From: Acidobacteriota bacterium
GTDB taxonomy: Bacteria > Acidobacteriota > Terriglobia > Acidiferrales > UBA7541
Direction: 5' to 3'
Length of the DNA stretch: 64,000 nucleotides
NCBI GenBank assembly: GCA_013289835.1
Contig: JABCZG010000014.1
Location: forward strand, 54,530-118,529
The translations under genes and the position numbers were made by a program. This document shows positions 50,466 through 60,239 of this stretch, piece by piece. Within the stretch, counting starts at the first letter, position 1. Each line of letters opens with the position of its first letter. The notes below the pieces were generated by a model. That model was given only the letters and a program-made list of their open reading frames with translations. It did not search any database and had not been told where the DNA came from.

Positions 50466-52520
50466 ATGCGCAAATTCCAAACTATTTTGCTTTGTCTCGC
50501 CTTGCTCCTGACGGTCAGCGCCACATCGCAAGCGGCCGATCGACGCGGCGTCACGCCTGAAGACTACCTCTCCTTCCAATTCATCAGCGACGCGCATCTT
50601 TCGCCGGACGCCAAGCTTGTCGCTTATGTGGTGACCACGATTGACCAGAAGAAAAATCGTCGCGAATCCGCCATTTGGCTCCTGCCGGTGGACGGCTCCG
50701 CGCCGCCGCGCCGACTGAGCGCCGAGGGCTTCAGTTCGAACGCTGCGCGCTGGAGCCCGGACGGCAAAACTCTGGCCTTTCTCTCGACTCGCAGTTCGGA
50801 TGCCACCGGTACTGACGCTCCAAAATCCCAGATCTATTTGCTCCCGATGACCGCGGGCGGCGAAGCGCTCCCGCTGACGAAACTCAAGAACGGCGTGCAA
50901 AGCTTTCAGTGGTCACCTGACAGCGCGCGCCTCGTCTGCGTGGCTCTCTCCGGGCCAAGCGATGCGGTCGCGCCCGCCGACCGCAAGAGCGACGTGCGCC
51001 ACTACAAACACATACGCTACAAGTTCAACGACACTGGTTGGTTCGACGATAAGCGCCGTCACCTCTGGGTTGTCACCGTCGCCAGCGCCGAGGCAAAACA
51101 GATTACCGACGGCCAGGATTGGAACGATACCGACCCGCAGTGGTCGCCCGACGGCACACGCATCGCGTTCGTGTCCGATCGCAGCGGCAAGGCCTACGAT
51201 GATAGCGACAACACCGATGTGTGGGTGATTCCTGCAGCCGGCGGCTCGCTCACTAGGATTTCCGATCACCCTTTTCAGGACGAAGAGCCGCGCTGGTCGC
51301 CGGATGGAAATCAAATTCTCTTTACAGGCCAGACCGAACGGCATCAATTTGCGAAGTTATATGTGGCGCCGTCGTCCGGTGGCGCGCCTTCGCAGCTCGC
51401 CGTGAAAGATCTTGATCTAATCCCCGGTGAGCTTCACTGGGCCGCCGCCGGTGAGCCGCTTTTTTCTGCTGGCGAGAAAGCGGAAACGCACATTTACCGC
51501 GCGAATCTTGCCGCGCACACCTTTTCCCGCGTTACCTCTGGGCCGCGCTCCGTCCACGGCTTCGACCTGAACGCCAGGGCCGGCCTGATGGTCTATCTTT
51601 CGAACGATTTCGAACACCTGGACGATCTTTACGTCGCGAAAATAGATGGCAGCGGCGAACGCCAGCTTACCCATCTGAATGCCGACCTCTGGAAGCAACT
51701 GGCGTTCCAACCTGTCGAGCGCGTGCCCTACAAAAGCACGGACGGCTGGCCGGTTGACGGTTTCTTCGTCAAACCGCTCGGCTGGCAAGCCGGAAAGAAA
51801 TATCCGATGGTCCTGGTCATCCACGGCGGTCCGGCCGGCATGTTCGGCGTGGATTGGTACCACGAATTCCAGGTCTACGCAGCGAAGGGCTGGGCGGTTT
51901 TTTTCTGCAATCCTCGCGGCTCAACCGGTTACGGCGAAAAATTTGAAAGAGGAATCATCAACAACTGGGGTGGGATGGACTATCAAGACGTGATGGCCGG
52001 CGTGGACGCGGCTCTCAAACAGTATCCCTGGATCGACGCAAATAATTTGGGCGTGACCGGCGGCAGCTACGGCGGATTCATGACCAACTGGATCGTCGGT
52101 CACACCAACCGCTTCAAAGCCGCGGTCACGCTTCGCTCGGTTTCAAATTTCATCAGCGACGAAGGCACACGCGATGGCGGCTACGGCCACGAGGAGTATT
52201 TCAAGGGAAACCTGTTCGACGATTTCGATCAATACTGGAGCGCCTCGCCGCTCAAGTATGCACGTGACGTTCATACGCCCACGCTCATCCTCCATTCGGA
52301 CATGGATTTCCGCGTTCCCATCGAGCAAGGCGAACAGTGGTTCCGCGCGTTGCAACACTACGGCGTGCCGTCGGAGTTAGTGCTCTTCCCAAGAGAAAAT
52401 CACAACCTGACTCGCACGGGCGAGCCCAAGCATTTAGTAGAGAGCTTGAATTGGCAGATCTATTGGTTTGACCGCTATCTGAACGGCAATGCGAACGCGA
52501 AACCGCCGGACGCGCAATAA
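50466..52520 (+). CDS. Exported S9 (prolyl oligopeptidase) family peptidase
   Basis: 684 residues. A signal peptide (ILLCLALLLTVSATSQAA) is followed by a PD40-type propeller (repeats RWSPDGKTLAFLSTR, QWSPDGTRIAFVSDR, RWSPDGNQILFTG) that gates access. The catalytic alpha/beta-hydrolase domain has VTGGSYGGFMTNW (Ser near 534), DMDFRVPIEQG (Asp) and FPRENHNL (His). Cleaves short peptides, probably acylaminoacyl- or dipeptidyl-type, in the periplasm. ATG 50466 is chosen with the signal peptide. Confidence 0.93.
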   Translation: MRKFQTILLCLALLLTVSATSQAADRRGVTPEDYLSFQFISDAHLSPDAKLVAYVVTTIDQKKNRRESAIWLLPVDGSAPPRRLSAEGFSSNAARWSPDGKTLAFLSTRSSDATGTDAPKSQIYLLPMTAGGEALPLTKLKNGVQSFQWSPDSARLVCVALSGPSDAVAPADRKSDVRHYKHIRYKFNDTGWFDDKRRHLWVVTVASAEAKQITDGQDWNDTDPQWSPDGTRIAFVSDRSGKAYDDSDNTDVWVIPAAGGSLTRISDHPFQDEEPRWSPDGNQILFTGQTERHQFAKLYVAPSSGGAPSQLAVKDLDLIPGELHWAAAGEPLFSAGEKAETHIYRANLAAHTFSRVTSGPRSVHGFDLNARAGLMVYLSNDFEHLDDLYVAKIDGSGERQLTHLNADLWKQLAFQPVERVPYKSTDGWPVDGFFVKPLGWQAGKKYPMVLVIHGGPAGMFGVDWYHEFQVYAAKGWAVFFCNPRGSTGYGEKFERGIINNWGGMDYQDVMAGVDAALKQYPWIDANNLGVTGGSYGGFMTNWIVGHTNRFKAAVTLRSVSNFISDEGTRDGGYGHEEYFKGNLFDDFDQYWSASPLKYARDVHTPTLILHSDMDFRVPIEQGEQWFRALQHYGVPSELVLFPRENHNLTRTGEPKHLVESLNWQIYWFDRYLNGNANAKPPDAQ

Positions 52521-52567
52521 ACGAAGTTAGAACATCCGAGATACGTTTTGCGAAGGGCGATTGTCAT

Positions 52568-53878
52568 TCACTTCCGTGACGCTCGCAGTCTCTCCGGCTC
52601 CAAATTAGGCAAAAACGCCGTCAGTATGCCAATCGCCGGGAGGAACGAGCAGACGTGATACACGAAGTTGATGCTCGTCATATCCGCCAGCTTGCCTAAC
52701 AGCGCGGCGCCAACGCCGCCCATCCCAAACGCAAATCCGAAGAAAAGGCCGGAGACCGCGCCAACTCTTCCCGGCATAAGTTCCTGGGCGTAAACCAGAA
52801 TGGCGGAGAAAGCAGATGCCAGGATAAGACCGATCACCACACTGAGTGTGGTGGTCCAGAACAAATTGGCGTACGGCAAAACCAAGGTGAACGGCAAAAC
52901 GCCAAGAATGGAGATCCAGATCACATACTTGCGGCCAAACTTGTCACCAACGGGGCCGCCGATGATGGTTCCTGCTGCCACGGCGCCGAGAAACACGAAC
53001 AGGTGAATCTGCGCGCTTTGCACCGACATATGAAACCGGTTCATCAGGTAGAAGGTGTAGTAGCTGATCAAGCTAGCTAGATAAAAGAATTTCGAGAACA
53101 TCAGGGCCACGAGGATTGCCAGGCAAAACGCGACTTTCTTCGGCGACAAAACGATGTGCTGAACGACTGCCGACGCGGAACTCAGGGTGGCAGAACCTGC
53201 AGAAACGAGTTTCGCTTTGTCGAAATGATGTTTCTTGGTCCACGCCCCGATATTCGAAAGCAGGACGATGCCGAGCAGAGCCACAAACGAAAACCACACG
53301 ATGCTCGACTGCCCTTTGGTGAGTACGAACGCAGCGAGCAGCGGGCCCAGCGCCGACCCGGCATTGCCTCCCACCTGGAAAAGCGACTGCGCCATGCCGT
53401 GCTGACCGCCGGAAGCCAATCGTGCAACCCGAGAAGATTCCGGATGAAACACAGCCGAGCCAATTCCCATACACGCCGCGGCAGCCAGAATTGTGCCGTA
53501 GCTCGGGGCCATCGCCAGGCCCAGCAGCCCGACGAGAGTGAATCCCATCCCGATCGCCAACGAGTACGGTTGCGGCCGCCGGTCGGTGTAAAGCCCCACG
53601 AGAGGCTGAAGAAGCGAGGCCGTAAATTGCAACGTGAGCGCAATCAGTCCCACTTGGCCAAAATCAAGATGAAATGACACTTTGAGCAATGGATAGATGG
53701 CCGGAATCAGCGATTGCAGCGTGTCATTCAAAAGGTGGCAGAAACTGATGGTCAGGAGAATCTTGAAGACCGTCTGCTCTCCAACCCCTGCGGGAGGAGC
53801 AGTTTGAAACACGGTCTCTTCGGTAACTTCCGCGGGAGCCGTGTTTTGAACCGCAGACACTTTGGTATCGCTGGCCAT
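52568..53878 (-). CDS. MFS exporter, fosmidomycin-resistance (Fsr) type
   Basis: 436 residues, twelve helices. The signature CHLLNDTLQSLIPAIYPLLK and the following LQFTASLLQPLVGLYTDRRP, GSAVFHPESSRVARLASGG and AQSLFQVGGNAGSALGPLLA match the Fsr group of drug exporters. A 35-residue hydrophilic N-terminal extension is unusual. The natural substrate is unknown. It converges with the S9 peptidase gene. Confidence 0.88.
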   Translation of the reverse strand: MASDTKVSAVQNTAPAEVTEETVFQTAPPAGVGEQTVFKILLTISFCHLLNDTLQSLIPAIYPLLKVSFHLDFGQVGLIALTLQFTASLLQPLVGLYTDRRPQPYSLAIGMGFTLVGLLGLAMAPSYGTILAAAACMGIGSAVFHPESSRVARLASGGQHGMAQSLFQVGGNAGSALGPLLAAFVLTKGQSSIVWFSFVALLGIVLLSNIGAWTKKHHFDKAKLVSAGSATLSSASAVVQHIVLSPKKVAFCLAILVALMFSKFFYLASLISYYTFYLMNRFHMSVQSAQIHLFVFLGAVAAGTIIGGPVGDKFGRKYVIWISILGVLPFTLVLPYANLFWTTTLSVVIGLILASAFSAILVYAQELMPGRVGAVSGLFFGFAFGMGGVGAALLGKLADMTSINFVYHVCSFLPAIGILTAFLPNLEPERLRASRK

Positions 53879-54121
53879 TTAGAACCCAGTTCCCGGAATT
53901 GTTGCAACCACGCCCATTCCTCGCGTACTTTATTTCCGGCGCTACAATTACTTTACATGAAGTCCGCATCGAATCTCGAATAGCGCCGCAAGGATTGAAA
54001 CCGCGCAGCAGCATTCCTGTTCCACCGCAACCGGCTGCCAGCTTCTGTTCGAAAAGGAGGACGCAACCGCGCGCGAGATTGCACCTGAAGTAAGGTATCC
54101 TTCAAAGTTCAAGGAGGCCAC

Positions 54122-54649
54122 ATGAATCACTTTTTTCCAGCTCTGGCGTGGATCAGTTTGCTGCTCGCTCCGCCTGCTCAAATGCAAGCCCGGCCCGACG
54201 TGCCGGACTCTCTGAAAGCGCCCGCAGGCGACGAAGTGATTCTCGTGGGCCACGCGACCGGCTCGCAAATCTATGTCTGCCAAGCCGGAGCGGACCAAAA
54301 AATTTCGTGGACCCTGAAAGGGCCCGAAGCAGATTTGGTGGACGCGCAAGGCAAAAAAATCATCCACCACTTCGCAGGACCAACCTGGAAACACAACGAC
54401 GGAAGCGAAGTGACCGGGAGGGTCGTGGCGAAGCAGGATGCGCCAAAACCCGATGCCGTCGCCTGGCTTCTGCTGACCGCGGCCACGCACACCGGCTCCG
54501 GAATCCTCAGCCGCGTAACAACAATTCAACGCATCCATACCGAAGGTGGTCTCCCACCGAACGCGACCAGCTGCACCGCAGCGGCGACCGGTACGGAATC
54601 GAAAAGCGCATACTCGGCCGACTACTACTTCTACGCTCCGGCTAAATAG
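54122..54649 (+). CDS. DUF3455 secreted protein
   Basis: 175 residues with a signal peptide (FPALAWISLLLAPPAQM). The domain pattern VPDSLKAPAGDEVILVGHATGSQIYVCQ, then ISWTLKGPEADLVDAQGK, HFAGPTWKHNDGSEVTG and WLLLTAATHTGSGILSRVT matches DUF3455. Function not known; it occurs as a single secreted gene. AAGGAGG precedes the ATG. Confidence 0.85.
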   Translation: MNHFFPALAWISLLLAPPAQMQARPDVPDSLKAPAGDEVILVGHATGSQIYVCQAGADQKISWTLKGPEADLVDAQGKKIIHHFAGPTWKHNDGSEVTGRVVAKQDAPKPDAVAWLLLTAATHTGSGILSRVTTIQRIHTEGGLPPNATSCTAAATGTESKSAYSADYYFYAPAK

Positions 54650-54661
54650 GGATGCAATCCA

Positions 54662-54690
54662 AGGGGGCGCGGTTCGTGCTCGCGCCCCCT
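54662..54690. terminator. Hairpin after the DUF3455 gene, possible terminator
   Basis: AGGGGGCGCG pairs perfectly with CGCGCCCCCT (ten pairs) around the loop GTTCGTGCT, twelve bases after the stop codon. It lacks a T-run, so transcription arrest would need help from Rho, or the hairpin may only protect the mRNA end. Confidence 0.5.
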
Positions 54691-54766
54691 AAGGACCCTC
54701 GACCAGATTGTAGCGATGCGTCGTCTGCGACCCCGCGCTGTTTCGCCTCCGTTAGCTTCCAGGGGC

Positions 54767-54985
54767 TCAGTACCCGTCGGTCTGCGCAAGAATGGTGCGT
54801 GTTTTATGATTCCAAAGAATCAGCCGAACACCGGGGTATTCCGCAGCTAGAAAGGGCAGACGCTTCTGTGCCATCGCCAGGTCGTGTGTGCTCTCCAACC
54901 ACAGGCGCCGGCCGTCTGCGTCCTCGATGAGGATGTCATAGGTGGGCTCCTTCGCAGGGGTGAGTGAGGAAACTCGTCCCGCCAT
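54767..54985 (-). CDS. Hypothetical 72-aa protein
   Basis: A small soluble protein (TYDILIEDADGRRLWLESTHDL..) with two predicted strands, a helix (LAMAQKRLPFLAAEYP) and a closing strand (VRLILWNHKTRTILAQTDGY). The layout is that of a compact alpha-beta fold. TAGGAGGTAG lies at a good distance before ATG 54985, so translation is likely. No family recognised. Confidence 0.65.
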   Translation of the reverse strand: MAGRVSSLTPAKEPTYDILIEDADGRRLWLESTHDLAMAQKRLPFLAAEYPGVRLILWNHKTRTILAQTDGY

Positions 54986-55096
54986 AATGCACTACCTCCT
55001 ATTGAGTAGTGAAGGAGGATTGAGAATCGTTTCAATTTGGAAGTTCACCGTCGGCCCGATACACACTGCTATTCGACAGGCCCGCGGACCGAATGA

Positions 55097-55540
55097 TCAG
55101 CGGGCGGCAGCATCTTTCGCTTGTCCCTTGGGAGGGGCGCCCAGTTGGTGGATCATTCCCAAGGCGTCCCAGCTGATGTAAGAATCCATAATCTTGCCGT
55201 CCGCGATGTGACTGATGGTGATCCCCTCGACGGACACTCTCTTGCTTGTGGGAGCAATCCCCAGGAACTCCCCCTTGTGCGTACCAGTGATGCTCCAGGC
55301 GACCGCTACTTTTTCCTTCTCCACAACGATGTCCTCGATGGAAAAGCGGAGATCCGGAAAAGCCATGATGAAGCGCGTGACTTGACGTTTGTACGCCTCC
55401 GGGCCGACGGCCGAACCAGATACGTTCGGATCGTGGAGAGCGTGGCTCGTGGAGATGATCTCGTCTACAAGTTCGAGCCGCCGCTTATTCCAGACTTCAT
55501 CATAGAGAGTTCGAACAATGGCTTTGCTATCGCCTGTCAT
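55097..55540 (-). CDS. SnoaL-like / NTF2-fold protein
   Basis: 147 residues. The N-terminal helix (KAIVRTLYDEVWNKRRLELVDE) and later strands (FPDLRFSIEDIVVEKEKVAVAWSITGTH, SVEGITISHIADGKIMDSYISWD) follow the ester-cyclase/SnoaL pattern of an open conical fold. Members bind or isomerise small molecules; no catalytic assignment is possible. ATG 55540 lies just downstream of a GGAGGAGGACGG tract. Divergent from the flavin monooxygenase, 167 bases apart. Confidence 0.82.
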   Translation of the reverse strand: MTGDSKAIVRTLYDEVWNKRRLELVDEIISTSHALHDPNVSGSAVGPEAYKRQVTRFIMAFPDLRFSIEDIVVEKEKVAVAWSITGTHKGEFLGIAPTSKRVSVEGITISHIADGKIMDSYISWDALGMIHQLGAPPKGQAKDAAAR

Positions 55541-55707
55541 ACGATCCGTCCTCCTCCTCCGGATGGACTGATCCGGTATCCTCGGAGATGGGCCTGGCCT
55601 CACGGATGATGGGATTCGCTTGCTGGGAGGGGTGAGGCTGGGGAGAGCGTACTCCCAAAAAGTTTGACTTGCAATCCACTTACGGTCCGCAGCAGGATGG
55701 CTCCGGC

Positions 55708-57195
55708 ATGACGGAACAGGCAACTACCAACCACCATTCTCCCGAAGTGACCGTCGATGTCTTGATCGTCGGCGCAGGCTTTTCTGGCTTGTGCATAGCC
55801 ATCAAGCTCCAGCAGGCTGGCACCGAATCGTTTCTCGTCATCGAAAAGGGCGACGACATCGGCGGGACCTGGCATGAGAACCGTTACCCCGGCTGCGCGT
55901 GCGATGTCCCTTCGCATCTCTACTGTTTCTCCTTTGAGCCAAATCCGGATTGGAATCGCATGTATGCCGGCCAAGCCGAGATTTGGGAATACTTGAAGTC
56001 CTGCGCCAAGCGGTACGGCGTCCTCCCGCACATTCGTCTGAAAACACGGCTGCGCGAAGCGACGTGGGATGAAGCCAAGGGCGTGTGGCACGTTCTCGCG
56101 GGCGAAGGCCTTACGATAGACGCTCGCGTGCTGGTGTCCGGCATGGGCGCTCTTCACGTGCCCAGTTATCCCGAACTGCCGGGGCTCGCGCGTTTCGCCG
56201 GACCGTCATTTCATTCGGCCACATGGAATCCGGATGTAAAGCTTGAAGGTAAAAGCGTCGCCGTAATCGGAACCGGGGCAAGTGCCATTCAGTTCGTTCC
56301 GCAAATCGCGCCGCGCACGGGCAAGCTGTACGTCTTTCAGCGCACGCCGGCATGGATCGTGCCCAAGCCGGATTTTTCGATCAGCGAAAAATGGAGACAG
56401 CGCTTCCGGCGAATCCCTGTCGTGATGTGGGCGTTCCGCAAGTTTCTTTTTTGGCAGCATGAGTTCCGCGTGCTGGCATTTCTCGGCCACCGCTGGATGG
56501 GAAGATTTCTGGAACGCATCGCACTGAAAAACCTTGAGAAACGCATCAAGGATCCAAAACTGCGTGCCGCGCTTACACCGAACTATGCGCTGGGCTGCAA
56601 ACGCGTACTTTTTTCAAATGATTTTTATTCCGCACTGACAAGGCCGAATGCGGAGCTGGTGAGCGAAGGCATCGCGGAGGTGCGTGAGCACAGCATCGTC
56701 ACCAAGGACGGCGTGGAACGGCCTGTGGATGTTTTGATTTATGGTACGGGCTTCCGCGTCACGGAGCCAATGATTGCCGTTCGCCTCGTCGGCCGTGGAG
56801 GCGTGGAGATTCATGACGCCTGGCGCGAACGAATGAGCGCTTTTCTCGGCGTCACCGTCAGCGGCTTTCCGAATTTTTTCATCTTGCTCGGCCCGAACAC
56901 CGGCCTGGGACACAACTCCGTCGTGCTGATGATCGAAGCGCAGGTTCGCTACGTGATGAGCTGCCTGAAGCTGATGCGCCGCCGCGGCCAGAAGGTCATG
57001 AACTTGCGTCCGGAAACCCAGAAGCGCTTCGTCGACGAAGTGGTCGAGCGCTTAAGCCACACCGTTTGGCAAACCGGAGGCTGCCGAAGCTGGTATCAAG
57101 ACCAGAAAACCGGCGAGAACACCACTCTCTGGCCTGGCTCGGTTGTGGCCTACATGCGCCGAACGCGTTCGGCGGCAGCCAGGGACTACGAATAA
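55708..57195 (+). CDS. Flavin-containing monooxygenase (Baeyer-Villiger type)
   Basis: 495 residues. FAD motif LIVGAGFSGLC (Gly22-Gly27), the adenine/NADPH-linked block DDIGGTWHENRYPGCACDVP, the Baeyer-Villiger fingerprint near FAGPSFHSATWNP, and the second Rossmann VAVIGTGASAIQF. An ATGF-like YGTGFRV closes the domain. Inserts oxygen into a ketone or oxidises a heteroatom; substrate unknown. ATG 55708 (MTEQ) is chosen over 55669 because the protein then begins near the FAD domain. It may act with the neighbouring SnoaL-like protein, but they are divergent. Confidence 0.9.
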   Translation: MTEQATTNHHSPEVTVDVLIVGAGFSGLCIAIKLQQAGTESFLVIEKGDDIGGTWHENRYPGCACDVPSHLYCFSFEPNPDWNRMYAGQAEIWEYLKSCAKRYGVLPHIRLKTRLREATWDEAKGVWHVLAGEGLTIDARVLVSGMGALHVPSYPELPGLARFAGPSFHSATWNPDVKLEGKSVAVIGTGASAIQFVPQIAPRTGKLYVFQRTPAWIVPKPDFSISEKWRQRFRRIPVVMWAFRKFLFWQHEFRVLAFLGHRWMGRFLERIALKNLEKRIKDPKLRAALTPNYALGCKRVLFSNDFYSALTRPNAELVSEGIAEVREHSIVTKDGVERPVDVLIYGTGFRVTEPMIAVRLVGRGGVEIHDAWRERMSAFLGVTVSGFPNFFILLGPNTGLGHNSVVLMIEAQVRYVMSCLKLMRRRGQKVMNLRPETQKRFVDEVVERLSHTVWQTGGCRSWYQDQKTGENTTLWPGSVVAYMRRTRSAAARDYE

Positions 57196-57312
57196 GACGC
57201 AACGGTTCTGGCAAGGCTCCAAGTCGGGAGGATTTCTTCGGATCAACGCGAAGTTTAGCTTACGCCAAACCGCCGCGATCCAAGGATAACCAGTGACTTC
57301 GTCTGGGCGAAA

Positions 57313-58479
57313 TCAAGCCAGAGCGGGTTCGATGGGAGGTTGTCCCGCCTCCGCGGCTGGACGCGCTTTTGGTTTGCCTCGGAGTTTGCGGCGTGAAGGC
57401 TCTTCAATGAAGCGGTAGACCAGGATCGAAACCGTACAAATGATGACAATTCCAATCAGGATGCCCGCAGGGGTTTTATGGCGAATTCCACCCTTTTGGT
57501 CGAAGAAATAAATCGCCAGGATCATCGAATGCAGCAGATACAGACTGTAACTGGCGTCGCCGAGTAGCACCATCGGGCGCACGTTGAGAATTGCTACCCA
57601 TCTGGGCTGCAAGGCTAGACCGTATACGATGGCGGCAAATGCGGGTGCCAACAGACTGGTGTGCAGGATTGGGTACGGAATGACAGCGGAAAAATGGCTG
57701 GCCACGGCGCAGCTAGCGACACCGCCGAGCACGAGAGGAAGAGCCAGTTTGGTATTTGCGCGCGTGCGAAGGAAAAGGAATCCGCAGGCCATGCCCATCA
57801 GGAATTCCGGCAACCGCGCGAGCGGATGAAATTTCACCGCGTTGAGCCAGAACGCGGAGAGAGTGTCCGAATCCACATAGGCTAGTCCATCGGGCTTTCG
57901 CCAGACGTACCCGCCGGAAATGGCCAGTGTCACAAACCAGGAAAAAACCGCGGCGGAAAAGAGCTGGGCGCGCGATAGCTTCGCATAGCTCTTCAGCAAG
58001 AACGGGAAGACGAGGTAGAAAAACGCTTCGACGGAAAGACTCCAGGCCACTATGTTCCACACCAACGCAGCCGGAGGTACCCAGGACTGCAACAGCGTCA
58101 CTTCCAGAAAAGCAGCCAGCTTCAAGTGCGTCTTTGCCCAGAGAAAAAACGGGATGTCAAATTTCAGCACGGCGATGAAAAACCACGGCGCCGTGACCAC
58201 CAGCGAAAACAGGTAGGCGGGATAGATGCGGGCAAATCGCGCGCGCCAGAATTCTCCCAGCGTGGTCGTGCGGCCGGCGTACGTATACACCAGGATGAAC
58301 CCGGAAAGAACGAAGAAGAGACTGACTCCGACGTAGCCAATGGAGGCCAGGTCGTGAAACCAGCCGGGGTTGGTCATGATCTTCATGGCTTGCAGATGGA
58401 AGAAGACCACGTGCAGCGCCGCGAAGAACCGCAACGAAGTCAACGCAGGCAGGCGCGGGCGAGGAGTGGTGAAATCCAT
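57313..58479 (-). CDS. Acyltransferase-3 family membrane protein
   Basis: 388 residues, about ten membrane helices. The family motifs are LTSLRFFAALHVVFFH (His), LASIGYVGVSLFFVLSGFIL, FWRARFARIYPAYLFSLVV and a late VMLGDASYSLYLLHSMIL-type block. It transfers acetyl or another acyl group to a sugar of the envelope or an exopolysaccharide. No glycan genes adjoin it. Convergent with the monooxygenase gene. Confidence 0.9.
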   Translation of the reverse strand: MDFTTPRPRLPALTSLRFFAALHVVFFHLQAMKIMTNPGWFHDLASIGYVGVSLFFVLSGFILVYTYAGRTTTLGEFWRARFARIYPAYLFSLVVTAPWFFIAVLKFDIPFFLWAKTHLKLAAFLEVTLLQSWVPPAALVWNIVAWSLSVEAFFYLVFPFLLKSYAKLSRAQLFSAAVFSWFVTLAISGGYVWRKPDGLAYVDSDTLSAFWLNAVKFHPLARLPEFLMGMACGFLFLRTRANTKLALPLVLGGVASCAVASHFSAVIPYPILHTSLLAPAFAAIVYGLALQPRWVAILNVRPMVLLGDASYSLYLLHSMILAIYFFDQKGGIRHKTPAGILIGIVIICTVSILVYRFIEEPSRRKLRGKPKARPAAEAGQPPIEPALA

Positions 58480-58592
58480 ATCTCTATTTACGCGGTTCCC
58501 TGCGCCTATGTTTCAGAATAAAATCGCTTGAGGCCAACTGGACCTGCTTCCCGAGAGATGGACCCAGCGTAACAACTGAGGCCAGGGGGCCG

Positions 58593-59082
58593 TCAAGACG
58601 ATTTCTGCTCTCGCCCTCCTGGACGATTGTCGCGTTCAATGCGAAACGTGAAGCAGCCCGCCGTGGTGCTGTTCACCTGAATGTAGTCCACCTCCGGGTG
58701 CGCGAAGAGTTTTTCGATGACAGGCTCGAATTTGCCGTCAGAAACGTGCTCCTGCGCAAGCAGGCGCCGGCCGCGTGCGTAGGCCTCCAGCGTGCGCGGG
58801 CTTCCGCGGAGCTCTTCCGGCCTCCTCGTACCGTGGGCAAGGCTCAGCGTGAATGTAAACGGGACCCGGTTGCGGGAGTTGCTCGACCCCCGCAAAGCGA
58901 TCATAGGTAAAAAGAATCCTTCCGGATTGGCCCGGATCAATAGACCGCAGGCAATGACGGCAAGGAGCGGCATCGACGCCGACCTCCGCGTGCGCCGGAA
59001 AGCCGTAGCGCGGTGCGCGGATGGTCGAACGCACCTGCTCGGCGGTTTCTGTGGGAATGGCTAGAATGCGAATCGGCTGCAT
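58593..59082 (-). pseudogene. Frameshifted DUF1203 gene
   Basis: The N-terminal half (MQPIRILAIPTETAEQVRST, PCRHCLRSIDPGQSGRILFTYDRF, PGPVYIHAEPCPRYEE) lies in one frame from 59082. The C-terminal half (RPEELRGSPRTLEAYARGRR, LLAQEHVSDGKFEPVIEKLF, VDYIQVNSTTAGCFTFRIER) lies in another, ending at 58593. The break is at about 58815-58835, where family members read RYEE..xF-PEELR; bases are missing, which accounts for the frame change. Function of DUF1203 is unknown. Unless rescued, the product is truncated. Confidence 0.75.
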
Positions 59083-59192
59083 GATGTCGTTACCTCACGT
59101 TTTCTTTCAGACTCAGAGCCCATAAGCTCCGTACGTGAGCGATTGTGGAGGATGCGGCCTGTGCGTTCCATCCGATTTCGGTGTTCCAAATT

Positions 59193-59229
59193 GGGAAGAA
59201 TCGCCCCACACCCCCGGTGTTTTCGTAAG
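59193..59229 (+). repeat. Repeat family A, copy 2, left part (with target duplication)
   Basis: Matches 796-833 of copy 1 up to TTCGTAAG (59222-59229), which is the left target duplication of the IS. The match resumes at 61425 on the other side of the element. Confidence 0.75.
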
Positions 59230-59304
59230 GGCAACAATATAGTTGACGAATCAAAGCGGTAGCGTCACCATGTTGTTGCCAAATCCAGAAAGGTGGATTT
59301 GGCA

Positions 59305-60237
59305 ATGCCCTTTGCAAGTTTGTGGAGTCGAAGCAGGCTCATCAGCCTGTGGCAGATGATTACCGAATATCCGACCGTTCAGTTTTGGTGGCTCTCACAC
59401 GAATTGCTGCGGCTTGAGTATTTGCTACGTAAAGACGAGGGCGGACCCGGAACAGTTCAAGTCGTGACAGCTTCCCCCATCGGTGATTTTCCTGCCGGAT
59501 TAGCTGCTGATATAACTGCGGTCATTTCATTCGCCGAGATACATTGCAGGACTTTTGAATTTCAAGATACCGCTCTCCTCCCGCTTTACAACATCAAAGC
59601 CGCACTCGAAAAAGTCCGCCTTTTGAAAGCCAATACTCCAAATCCTAGTGCCGATATAGCGCGTGATCTGAAATCGCTTCGGAAGACCATAGAAATGGAA
59701 CTCGCGAAACGGCGATTCGTATACGTTCCTCCAGAAAGAATCAAATATTTTGCGCAGGAAAAACTGTTCGGGCAACAAGTCTATGATGCGTTCCCAAGTG
59801 CTCGCTTTGACCTCGCACAGGCTGGCGATTCTCTGGCCTGTGGCCTTGATTCAGCCGTCGCTTTTCACTTAATGAGGGCAGCGGAGATAGGTCTTTGGGA
59901 ATTAGGCAGAGACCGCAACATTCCCTCTGTAGCAAAGATTGAATCAATGGAATGGGGCAGCATCATTGGAGAACTCGAAGAGGAAGTCAGAAAAATCCAG
60001 CAATGGCCGAACACTAATCCTTTCAAGGAAGAAGCACACAGGTTTTATAATCGCGCGGTCGTGGAAATCCGCGCATTCAACGATGGCTGGCGGCGGCACA
60101 TCGCCCATGTTCGCAAATCTCAGATTGCTATGGAAAGCGATGAAGCTATCGCTCTAACAGGTCACGTCGAGAGGTTTCTCAAAACACTGGCAACAAAAAT
60201 AGCTGAGGGGCAGTACACTGCGCTTGAGTGGAAATGA
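59305..60237 (+). CDS. IS passenger: helical protein with HEPN-like motif
   Basis: 310 residues, almost entirely helical. Late motifs include FHLMRAAEIGLWELGRDR, the conserved EWGSIIGELEE, and YNRAVVEIRAFNDGWRRHIAHVRKS; within this WRRHIAH fits the R-x4-6-H pattern of HEPN-domain RNases. No signal peptide or membrane segment. ATG 59305 is chosen because AGAAAGGTGG lies just before it; an in-frame GTG at 59293 is possible. It is in the transposon, transcribed toward the transposase, so it travels with it. A toxin, defence or regulatory RNase role is possible but unproven. Confidence 0.75.
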   Translation: MPFASLWSRSRLISLWQMITEYPTVQFWWLSHELLRLEYLLRKDEGGPGTVQVVTASPIGDFPAGLAADITAVISFAEIHCRTFEFQDTALLPLYNIKAALEKVRLLKANTPNPSADIARDLKSLRKTIEMELAKRRFVYVPPERIKYFAQEKLFGQQVYDAFPSARFDLAQAGDSLACGLDSAVAFHLMRAAEIGLWELGRDRNIPSVAKIESMEWGSIIGELEEEVRKIQQWPNTNPFKEEAHRFYNRAVVEIRAFNDGWRRHIAHVRKSQIAMESDEAIALTGHVERFLKTLATKIAEGQYTALEWK

Positions 60238-60239
60238 CT

